Part shown: in pieces, positions 6,365-11,934 of the stretch | How positions within the stretch are numbered: the stretch's first letter is position 1 | Layout of the letters: each line of letters opens with the position of its first letter | Assembly: GCA_003510345.1 (NCBI GenBank) | Contig: DOMW01000096.1 | Location: 17,194 to 29,215, forward strand | Length of the DNA stretch: 12,022 nucleotides | DNA from: Clostridiales bacterium | GTDB taxonomy: Bacteria > Bacillota > Clostridia > Christensenellales > Christensenellaceae | Direction of reading: 5' to 3' | The notes under the pieces: model-generated | Told to the model about the DNA's origin: nothing | Database searches by the model: none | Seen by the model: only the letters and a program-made list of their open reading frames with translations | Translations under genes and position numbers: made by a program

Positions 6365-6380
6365 AATCAGTGGTTACCTA
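6365..6380 (-). repeat. Right-type terminal repeat, copy 1
   Basis: AATCAGTGGTTACCTA. The related right-type copy is at 10821-10836. Both are preceded by CTTT, a feature not shared with the left-type ends. Confidence 0.7.
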
Positions 6381-6414
6381 GCAATTATATGTGTATGACA
6401 AAGCTGCGCGCCGA

Positions 6415-7428
6415 CTATGTCTTTTGATTGATAAGTGAAATAATGTCGTGTATCAGGAACATACGTTCATCAAGCTCATTGATCTTGTTCGCGCAGATTA
6501 CCAGTTCATTGAGAAGATGCTGGGGAACATGCCCGTTGTACTTGTAACGGACTTTATGTTCTAACGATGCCCAAAAATCCATAGCACCGGTGCGAATTTG
6601 AAACTCAACAGGAATAGGCGCATTAACACCGTCGCATACCGGCACGGAAATAATTACATGGTGGCTCCGATATCCGCTTGGTTTCGGAGCGTTCACATAG
6701 TCCTTTTCCTTTAACAGCTCCACGCCGGGCATAAACTTTATGTGTTCCGCTATGGCTTTGATGTCGTTTGTAAATGAAGAAATAACACGTATTCCAATAA
6801 TATCCGTTAAATGCGCCTGGGCGCTTTCTGCCGTTATGGCGGCACCCATTTTCTTAAGTTTTTTTGCGATACTCTCCTGTGTTTTCAACCTGCCAGAAAA
6901 GCGTTCAATGGGGTTGCTCATCTGAGCACTTTCAAGACCGGCCTTAAATTCATGTATCTGCGAAAGCATGTTTTCAAGGACAATTCCATAAGTTTTCATC
7001 ACATCTTTCAGTTTTGCGGCTTCATCGTCCGAAAATGTAGGAATGGTTTCATGATCCATCTCTTTTTCCGTCCGGTTTATGAGAGCATTAACACGAGCTA
7101 TCAACTGGTTGGGCTCGACTGGCTTTAGTAAGTAATCGTCACTACCCAAATCACGGCTGGTCACGTAATCCAAATCGCTGCTCCGGCCTGTCAGCATGAT
7201 GATAGGCACACGGCTGATCTTTCGTAGTTCTTTACAAATAACAAACCCATTTGGACCAGGCATCATAACATCTAAAATGACCAAATCGGCTGGTTTCTCA
7301 ATGAACGCCGACAGCAGCAGATCACCGCTTGGAAATTCCTCAACGGCATATCCTGCCTTTTCCAAAAAAATTCTTGCCATCAACCTCATCGCTTCAATAT
7401 CGTCAGCTATATAAATTGTCTTTTTCAT
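6415..7428 (-). CDS. Response-regulator receiver domain fused to a RelA/SpoT-type (p)ppGpp synthetase domain
   Basis: 337 residues. Residues 1-118 are a complete CheY-like receiver: acidic pair Asp9-Asp10, phospho-acceptor Asp53 (LDVMMPG), Thr80 (MLTG) and Lys102 (LLKPVEP). A helical linker (about 120-170) leads to a RelA/SpoT nucleotidyltransferase domain. That domain has PIERFSGRLKTQESI (173-187), LTDIIGIRVISSF with the catalytic-type Asp209, EKDYVNAPKPSGYRSHH (241-257, Tyr253 stacking on guanine), VEFQIRT with Glu275, and AMDFWASLEHKVRYKY (282-297). All key synthetase residues appear present. The HD hydrolase, TGS and ACT domains are absent, so it is a small alarmone synthetase-like enzyme with a phosphorylatable front end. 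It should make (p)ppGpp (or a relative) from ATP and GDP/GTP in response to a sensor kinase (inference). No kinase is encoded nearby. AAGGA lies about 8 bases before the ATG. Confidence 0.92.
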   Translation of the reverse strand: MKKTIYIADDIEAMRLMARIFLEKAGYAVEEFPSGDLLLSAFIEKPADLVILDVMMPGPNGFVICKELRKISRVPIIMLTGRSSDLDYVTSRDLGSDDYLLKPVEPNQLIARVNALINRTEKEMDHETIPTFSDDEAAKLKDVMKTYGIVLENMLSQIHEFKAGLESAQMSNPIERFSGRLKTQESIAKKLKKMGAAITAESAQAHLTDIIGIRVISSFTNDIKAIAEHIKFMPGVELLKEKDYVNAPKPSGYRSHHVIISVPVCDGVNAPIPVEFQIRTGAMDFWASLEHKVRYKYNGHVPQHLLNELVICANKINELDERMFLIHDIISLINQKT

Positions 7429-7486
7429 ACAGATAAGTCCTTATGCCAATGCAGGACACGACCCTTGTTTGGCGTAGTATATTTAA

Positions 7487-7501
7487 CAAGTATTATACTT
7501 G
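7487..7501. promoter_or_regulatory. Perfect palindrome over a -10-like box upstream of the REC-RelA gene
   Basis: CAAGTATTATACTTG has 7-bp arms around one central base. On the - strand it contains TATAAT, placed about 60 bases before the REC-RelA start. The matching -35 (TTCCAA-like) is poor, so an activator or repressor binding here is reasonable to suspect. It may also be a chance promoter-like palindrome. Confidence 0.45.
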
Positions 7502-7552
7502 CTTGAACGAATAATTGGAAGATTGAAAATTCATGATAGCTCCATTTCCTGA

Positions 7553-7849
7553 GTTGCTAAATATGGCAGGCTGGAAATCAGCAACAACAGGGCCGAGAGA
7601 AGCATCAAGCCTTTTGTGATTGGCCGCAAGAACTTTTTATTCGCCAATACACCGCGCGGCGCCCGGGCCAGCGCCATTATGTTCAGCATCATTGAAATGG
7701 CGAAAGAGAACGGCCTTAATCCATATGCGTATTTAACCTACATTTTTCAAAACGCACCCAACTGGGATATTCGCAATAATCCGGATTATTTGCAGTTTCT
7801 TATGCCCAGTGATGTGAAAGATTCCGGTGTACTCGATAAAATCCATTGA
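7553..7849 (+). pseudogene. IS66-family transposase, C-terminal remnant
   Basis: The frame reads AKYGRLEISNNRAERSIKPF, then VIGRKNFLFANTPRGA and MAKENGLNPYAYLTYIFQ, which is the conserved C-terminal end of the large IS66 transposase (TnpC). Only about 98 of some 500 residues remain; a stop (7550-7552) closes the frame at the left. No tnpA or tnpB partner is present. A deletion or recombination has removed the rest of the element. Confidence 0.9.
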
Positions 7850-7862
7850 TTTGGTGCGGGCG

Positions 7863-7876
7863 TTTTTGACGCTTAC
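7863..7876 (+). repeat. IS66 right terminal inverted repeat
   Basis: TTTTTGACGCTTAC ends in the complement of GTAAGCGTC, the conserved IS66-family tip. It lies 14 bases after the transposase remnant, where the right end belongs. The left end is missing from the window. Confidence 0.65.
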
Positions 7877-7887
7877 GTAATATATAA

Positions 7888-7950
7888 TCGCGCCCGCTTA
7901 TTGAATACGCCGTAGCCCCCTTACCTTGGATAGGGGGTTAAAAGGCGCGA
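7888..7950. repeat. Nested inverted repeat between the IS66 scar and the YdcF gene
   Basis: TCGCGCC (7888-7894) pairs with GGCGCGA (7944-7950). Inside lies a second hairpin, CCCCCT (7916-7921) with AGGGGG (7932-7937). It lies just beyond the 3' end of the - strand YdcF gene and could terminate it, although no T-run follows. Confidence 0.5.
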
Positions 7951-7962
7951 CTTTCGATTGTA

Positions 7963-9036
7963 TTAGGTAAGGCACGTTATTATAGCGGGCAGAATAAAAA
8001 TGCCGAACACCATGCTTGCCGCTGCGAAGGCGATATTCAATTTCAAGTGGATGTTCAGGTATGCAATGTACTCACGCAATATGGCGTTTGGCAAAAAATA
8101 CCATGCGGTTTTCGCGCCTATACCAGATATTTGCAGTCCGGCTTTTCTGGCGAAAATACCCGCGCGCAGCATGTGGTAGTTATTTGTCGCGTAGATGCAC
8201 TTATACAGCTTGCCAGAGGAATCCCTGTCCATAACTTCTTTTGCAAACTTCATATTCTCCAGTGTTGATACGGAGCGCGTTTCCAATAATATATCATCGT
8301 CGGGTATACCCTGTTCCAGAGCATATATCCGCATTGCTTCCGATTCCGGACATGATTCATCCCGGCCCTGGCCGCCGGAAAGAACCAGTTTTGGCGGAGT
8401 GCCTTCCGCTTTCTGACGATGGTAAAACGATATTGCTGTATCCATACGTCTGGCAAGCAGGGGCGTGACCTTTCCGTGCCTGACCATGCTACCGAGAACG
8501 ATGATATAGTCCTGATCCCTGCGCGGTCGCGAGAGGTTGCACAGTATCATACTAACAGTGAATTGGGTCAAATGGAGCAGATAGAAGACGACCAGTCCAT
8601 ACGCCGAATCAATGATCATAAGCATTATATAAGGCCAACGGGACGTATCTGTCACATGGGGTGCTATGGTTACTAGCAACAGGATAGCCGCCAGAACTAA
8701 AGTAAAAGCATGCTTGAAACTGCGGCGTTCTTTTCTAAACATAATTACAGTATCTAGTATCAAAAAAGCGACTAAGATATACGCGCCAAACGCAAAGAGC
8801 AGAAAGATCAATACCATCACAAACGCGATAAATATTTCAGCGGCGGGACTGTTGCTGGCGTATGCCTGGATAAAGACGATGCCGAAGAAAGATACTAGGC
8901 AACACGAAAGCAAGAGACCTGCCACAAGGTTTGTTCGGTTGATTCTGTACGAAGCAAAAAACAACAGCAAAAAAGCCAGCGGTATACAATATGTAACTAT
9001 GACGTTTATATCCATTCGCACGATATCATCCTGCAT
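7963..9036 (-). CDS. Membrane protein with C-terminal YdcF/SanA-like DUF218 domain
   Basis: 357 residues. The N-terminal half is hydrophobic with about five membrane spans (roughly 12-30, 37-57, 66-99, 110-127, 135-165). A DUF218 (YdcF/SanA/ElyC-like) domain starts near 176 with DYIIVLGSMVRHGKVTPLLARRMD. It continues with PKLVLSGGQGRDESCPESEAM (about 215-235), LLETRSVSTLENMKFAKEVM (about 250-269) and ATNNYHMLRAGIFARKAG (about 283-300), all family hallmarks. A last hydrophobic span ends the protein (about 336-355). Family members affect envelope integrity or cell-wall precursor metabolism in Gram-negatives; the role in Firmicutes is not established. The start is uncertain: the first Met (9036) has only a weak AGG before it, and Met8 (9015) is an alternative. 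Confidence 0.85.
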   Translation of the reverse strand: MQDDIVRMDINVIVTYCIPLAFLLLFFASYRINRTNLVAGLLLSCCLVSFFGIVFIQAYASNSPAAEIFIAFVMVLIFLLFAFGAYILVAFLILDTVIMFRKERRSFKHAFTLVLAAILLLVTIAPHVTDTSRWPYIMLMIIDSAYGLVVFYLLHLTQFTVSMILCNLSRPRRDQDYIIVLGSMVRHGKVTPLLARRMDTAISFYHRQKAEGTPPKLVLSGGQGRDESCPESEAMRIYALEQGIPDDDILLETRSVSTLENMKFAKEVMDRDSSGKLYKCIYATNNYHMLRAGIFARKAGLQISGIGAKTAWYFLPNAILREYIAYLNIHLKLNIAFAAASMVFGIFILPAIITCLT

Positions 9037-9059
9037 TTTTTGAGAACCTGTCGATAATT

Positions 9060-9068
9060 ATTATATCA
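9060..9068 (-). promoter_or_regulatory. Extended -10 promoter for the YdcF-like gene
   Basis: The - strand reads TGATATAAT (complement of 9060-9068), an extended -10 with a perfect TATAAT, 24 bases before the first Met codon. No good -35 is seen at 17 bases, as is common for extended -10 promoters. Confidence 0.5.
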
Positions 9069-9164
9069 GAAAATTCAACCAAAATCATGGATTAGCATAC
9101 AATTTTTAATTATATATTGGCGGCACCCCGGACGCCGTCTGTTTTCCGTGGAGGAATATAAGTC

Positions 9165-9260
9165 TGTCAGTCGATAAGTATATAAGCCGAGACAAATTGT
9201 GAATCGCTTATATCCTTACTTTTGTGAGATTTTGAAAACCGACTGAAAGGGTAACTGACT
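9165..9260. other. Structured noncoding region, possible small RNA or transposon end
   Basis: Within the roughly 390-base gap 9037-9425 several inverted repeats are nested. ATATAAGC (9180-9187) pairs with GCTTATAT (9206-9213), extended by TAAG/CTTA across one mismatch. ACAA/TTGT (9192-9200) sits in its loop. CAGTCG (9168-9173) pairs with CGACTG (9240-9245), and an alternative GTCAGT (9166-9171) / ACTGAC (9254-9259) competes with it. The rest of the gap shows no gene. I cannot assign a known riboswitch class. Proximity to the TnpB remnant suggests an IS200/IS605-type end as one option. Confidence 0.35.
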
Positions 9261-9425
9261 GTGAAAACTATACTATCATGGATGGTATCGTATTTCACTT
9301 ATTTCAGCGCACCTTACCCATAAATCTTTCCTCATCCACGATTACGCGGGTATGGATTCCTTTTCCAATTTTTGCGGATAAAACACTTGCAATTTAGCGG
9401 ATAACGCGGTATGCTTCAGTGAAGA

Positions 9426-9561
9426 ATGGCGGTGAACTTCTTGCGTTATCAAAAACGTTTTTTAGACCAGACGCTTGCCGAGCGGCTTGAAAGCTCCGGC
9501 GCCGTACTCATAGAAAGAACAAAAGGCTGCGGTCAAACCGAAACCGCAAAGAAAATGGCAG
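9426..9561 (+). pseudogene. N-terminal remnant of an AAA/DUF4143-type ATPase
   Basis: From ATG 9426 the frame reads RYQKRFLDQTLAERLESSG, then AVLIERTKGCGQTETAKKMA. This matches the opening of the AAA ATPases that carry a DUF4143 domain, whose Walker A is normally GPKWCGKT. Here the P-loop is damaged (RTKGCGQT: first Gly and the Lys are gone), so ATP binding is lost. After about 45 residues similarity stops and the DNA continues as TnpB in another frame. The junction is near 9550-9562. Confidence 0.65.
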
Positions 9562-9789
9562 GTAATCAACGCGACGGTGAGCCAAGCGCCCAGCGGCAAA
9601 TACTTCGTATCCATATGCTGTACTGACGTTGATATCGAGCCATACGCGCCCACCGGCCAGACTGTTGGCGTTGATATGGGCATCAGCAACCTAGCGGCGC
9701 TATCCACCGGCGAGAGCATACCAAATCCCAAGCACTTACGCAAAGCGGAAAAGCGCCTAACGCGTGCACTGTTGGTCATCGCAATATAA
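9562..9789 (+). pseudogene. TnpB (IS200/IS605/IS607-type RNA-guided nuclease) internal remnant
   Basis: The frame reads VINATVSQAPSGKYFVSICC and, further on, TVGVDMGISNLAALSTGE and IPNPKHLRKAEKRL. These are the blocks of TnpB that lead into and include the first RuvC catalytic Asp (codon 9673-9675). Only about 70 residues of some 370-400 remain. The N-terminal region, the later RuvC acids and the zinc finger are missing, and the frame ends at a premature stop. It cannot be an active nuclease. TnpA is not present. Confidence 0.8.
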
Positions 9790-9807
9790 AGACAACTTTC
9801 CGTGGCT

Positions 9808-9951
9808 AATAGAAATGGATAGCTCAAAGACCAACTATCTACTATGAGTGAGGATGAATGCCTGCACCTTCTCGCCATCGACAGAATGCTGGTAAACGGA
9901 ATGGGAACAGCGTTTAATCAAAGAATCTGGAGGACACACAGTTATGCTTAG
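9808..9951 (+). pseudogene. ArsC/Spx-YffB-family C-terminal remnant
   Basis: In one frame, NRNG, a stop (9820-9822), and then LKDQLSTMSEDECLHLLAID and RMLVNG can be read. This resembles the ArsC-family block (LKDKLP-MSEEE-LLASDGMLVKRP). Similarity ends near 9890, and the frame closes at 9949-9951, just inside the pirin gene. The thioredoxin-like N-terminal half with its catalytic Cys is missing. Recognition rests on about 30 residues, so it is less sure than the two remnants before it. Confidence 0.5.
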
Positions 9952-10672
9952 ATTTATAGATCACACAAAAATGGGGCGCAGCCAGTTGGGATGGCTGGAC
10001 AGCCACTTTCACTTTTCTTTTGCCGAATATCATAATCCGAAGAATATTCGCTTTGGTGTTTTACGGGTATTAAACGACGACATCATTCAGGCGCAAACGG
10101 GTTTTGACACACATCCGCATCGAGACATGGAGATACTCACCTATGTCGTGCAGGGAGCGGTGTCCCACAAAGATAGCATGGGCAACGCTCACGCCCTTAA
10201 ACGCGGACAGGTGCAGTATATGTCGGCTGGCACAGGCGTCTTCCATAGCGAACACAACCTGCAAGAGAAGGATGAACTGCGACTGATGCAGATATGGATC
10301 CTGCCCGATCAGCGCGGCTACGAGCCTAATTACGGCGATTATCAATTCGCGCTGGAGGATAGGGTCAACAAGTGGATGCCGATTGCTACTGGGTACGGCA
10401 ACAAAGGCAGCGATGCTCCGATAAAAATACACCAGGACATCAACGCATATGCCACCATTCTTAGCGCAGGAAAAAATATCGATTTTAAGGTTAGTGACAG
10501 TCGGCAAGCGTACTTGGTATGTTTGGAGGGCGCAGCGAAGATCGGCGACATTAGCTTGAATACGCGGGATGCACTGGAAATCGTTCAAGAGGATGTGACT
10601 ATTACCACTGACGATGGATGTCATTTGCTCATCATCGAGATGGCATATGATGATGCCTATTATACCACTTAG
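9944..10672 (+). CDS. Pirin family protein
   Basis: Bicupin metalloprotein of 242 residues. The N-terminal cupin carries the metal set His57 and His59 (in DTHPHRDMEI) plus His101 and Glu103 (in FHSEHN), matching the Fe-binding residues of human pirin. LRLMQIWILPDQRGYEPNY (about 111-129) leads to the second cupin. Pirins vary in role: some oxidise quercetin, others act as regulators or affect pyruvate metabolism, so none can be assigned here. GGAGG (9929-9933) lies 10 bases before ATG 9944. The length is on the short side for the family, and the TAG stop is supplied by the terminal repeat of an adjoining miniature element, so a few native C-terminal residues may have been replaced. Confidence 0.93.
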   Translation: MLRFIDHTKMGRSQLGWLDSHFHFSFAEYHNPKNIRFGVLRVLNDDIIQAQTGFDTHPHRDMEILTYVVQGAVSHKDSMGNAHALKRGQVQYMSAGTGVFHSEHNLQEKDELRLMQIWILPDQRGYEPNYGDYQFALEDRVNKWMPIATGYGNKGSDAPIKIHQDINAYATILSAGKNIDFKVSDSRQAYLVCLEGAAKIGDISLNTRDALEIVQEDVTITTDDGCHLLIIEMAYDDAYYTT

Positions 10673-10836
10673 GTAACCACTGATCAATTCAGGCCACGCG
10701 TCTTTCCGGCGCTTTTCGCCCGTGCCAGCGCCGCCAGAACCCGCTCTTAGCGCTGCTAGGAACGGAACCTGCCGACACTGCCACGAACAAAAATCACTCG
10801 GAAATCCACGGACTCGCTTTAATCAGTGCTTACTTA
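10670..10836. mobile_element. 167-bp MITE-like element sharing its ends with the tetR cassette
   Basis: The left end TAGGTAACCACTGAT (10670-10684) continues into CAGGCCACGCG (10690-10700). The right end AATCAGTGCTTACTTA (10821-10836) is its inverted partner. No coding capacity lies inside; the interior is GC-rich with short inverted repeats (GGCGC...GCGCC around 10709-10734). Size and structure fit a miniature inverted-repeat element moved in trans by an unseen transposase. Confidence 0.55.
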
Positions 10837-11106
10837 GGTAGGGGTCAATCCCAAACTTTGTGTAAACTCCAAATAGCGGAGTAGAACTGAGCAGTGTATT
10901 TCAAGGCGGCAGCCCAGGAGAGACTGAATTATCAGTTTCTTCCGGGATTTTTTAAATTTCATTCATGCCATCCTGCCTTTTCGGCCAGCGCGGAGTATGA
11001 TTAAACTATTCGCCTAGCCAATCACCTACGGTTCTGGGAGACGAACATGTGTCAGAAAGCGCCCTACAGTACTCTTTCACATATTGGCGCTGTACGCCAC
11101 ATTAAA
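10837..11106. other. Noncoding stretch, possible insertion-element scar
   Basis: I see no gene here. TCAATCCCAAACTTTG (10845-10860) followed by TGTAAAC resembles, from memory, ends of IS256/mutator-type elements, but no transposase residues are recognisable on either strand. Near the right side AGCGCC (11058-11063) pairs with GGCGCT (11086-11091). Read on the - strand this hairpin is followed by a short T stretch and might terminate the rubredoxin-fusion gene. Confidence 0.3.
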
Positions 11107-11763
11107 TTAAATGGCTGTAGACGCAGACACAAACTTACTTTTGGGCGCTTGGCAAATGGGGCAAACATAATCATTCGGTAGCCCTGTAAACGCTTCTTTC
11201 GTTCCGGCATATTCATAACCGCACACACTGCACGTATATGCCGCGCCGTATTCCGCATCATCGCCTGCGTAGCTTGACGCTTTTTGGGGTGTTTTTCCTT
11301 TTACAACATTATGATAGTACGCGTATGTCATGGGCGGTTCTTTCATCAGATTTTCCGCGTCTACGACCTCGGCTATGAAAACCGTGTGCGTAAAATTGTC
11401 AATAAAATTAATAATTTTGCATTCCAGATACCCCGTCACGCCCTCCGTAACATACGGCAGGCCGGAGGATGTCAACGCGGAGGACACCTCTGCAAACTTG
11501 TCCCGGTCCTTGCTGCAGGAAAAGCCAAAGACGCCGAACGTACTTTCCTTTGCTTTTTCCGATAGAATGGACACAGTGAACTCCCGGCATTGCTTCATGC
11601 AGGCGTTTGTATAGTTGTCCCGATTGACGCATACGGTCAGCGTCACCGGTTTGGAAGTCGATTGCGTCACCGTGTTGACAACGCACCCCGCTTTCCTGTC
11701 GCCATACTTCGTGCCAATAATGTATAAACCATAAGACAAATTAAACAGAGCTGTTACATCCAT
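11107..11763 (-). CDS. hrb: Flavin reductase-rubredoxin fusion (high-molecular-weight rubredoxin, Hrb type)
   Basis: 218 residues. Residues 1-155 form a flavin reductase-like FMN-binding split barrel: ALFNLSYGLYIIGTKYGDR at the start, NTVTQSTSKP (30-39), NRDNYTNACM (47-56) and FGVFGFSCSKDRDKF (76-90). After a short linker, residues about 176-211 are a rubredoxin with its four iron ligands: Cys178 and Cys181 (YTCSVCGYEY), Cys201 and Cys204 (YVCPICQAPKSKF). The loop between the pairs is short (19 residues), shorter than in classic 52-residue rubredoxins but usual for fused ones. In Moorella such a protein takes electrons from NAD(P)H and feeds the A-type flavoprotein FprA for O2/NO reduction. 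No FprA is seen here, so the partner must lie elsewhere. AGGAGG is 8 bases before ATG 11763. Confidence 0.93.
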   Translation of the reverse strand: MDVTALFNLSYGLYIIGTKYGDRKAGCVVNTVTQSTSKPVTLTVCVNRDNYTNACMKQCREFTVSILSEKAKESTFGVFGFSCSKDRDKFAEVSSALTSSGLPYVTEGVTGYLECKIINFIDNFTHTVFIAEVVDAENLMKEPPMTYAYYHNVVKGKTPQKASSYAGDDAEYGAAYTCSVCGYEYAGTKEAFTGLPNDYVCPICQAPKSKFVSASTAI

Positions 11764-11810
11764 ATTAAGAGCCTCCTATGAATTTATATGTGGGACAGAG
11801 CCTACTTAAT

Positions 11811-11839
11811 ACTATATCAGTTGTCTCTACTATTTTCAA
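11811..11839 (-). promoter_or_regulatory. Promoter of the flavin reductase-rubredoxin gene
   Basis: On the - strand TTGAAA (complement of 11834-11839) and TATAGT (complement of 11811-11816) are 17 bases apart. The -10 is also extended (TGATATAGT). Confidence 0.75.
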
Positions 11840-11844
11840 TAACC

Positions 11845-11872
11845 TGAACATGTTGGAATGAACATGTTGGAA
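11845..11872. repeat. Tandem 14-bp direct repeat upstream of the Hrb promoter
   Basis: TGAACATGTTGGAA occurs twice without a gap (11845-11858 and 11859-11872), each copy containing the palindrome AACATGTT. It lies five bases upstream of the -35 box, where an activator would bind. It might equally be a fortuitous duplication. Confidence 0.7.
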
Positions 11873-11885
11873 TCGCAGAAATTTA

Positions 11886-11916
11886 TTGACGTTCCCAGTT
11901 TAAGAAGGAACGTCAA
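11886..11916. repeat. Hairpin next to the IS3-type transposase end
   Basis: TTGACGTTCC (11886-11895) pairs exactly with GGAACGTCAA (11907-11916) around an 11-base loop. It lies 18 bases beyond the transposase stop and could be its terminator or part of the element's end. On the - strand only TAAATTT follows, so termination would be weak. Confidence 0.5.
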
Positions 11917-11934
11917 CAAAAAAATGGACAGATT

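Larger units (their letters stand above)
4643..6380. mobile_element. Putative TIR-bounded cassette carrying tetR and a flavin reductase
   Basis: The left end TAGGTAAGCACTGATT (4643-4658) and the right end AATCAGTGGTTACCTA (6365-6380) are inverted copies differing at one of 16 positions. The two genes between them are an operon on the - strand, and no transposase is present. The same pair of ends, in the same left/right order, bounds a 167-bp element at 10670-10836. TA at both outer tips would suit a TA-targeting (mariner/IS630-like) mechanism, but that is speculation. The alternative is two independent solo repeats that happen to face each other. Confidence 0.45.

Noticed and set aside
7963..7975. 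TTAGGTAAGGCAC resembling the cassette terminal repeat
   Set aside because: It matches only about 13 bases with an insertion and diverges at CACTGATT. It lies in the 3' end of the YdcF gene and has no inverted partner, so it may be chance.
9462..9878. A 138-codon open frame on the - strand over the pseudogene cluster
   Set aside because: It is antisense to recognisable TnpB and ATPase fragments and carries no motif of its own.
11845..11872. LexA (SOS) box in the GAACATGTT repeats
   Set aside because: The Gram-positive box needs GAAC-N4-GTTC; here only two bases separate GAAC and GTTG.
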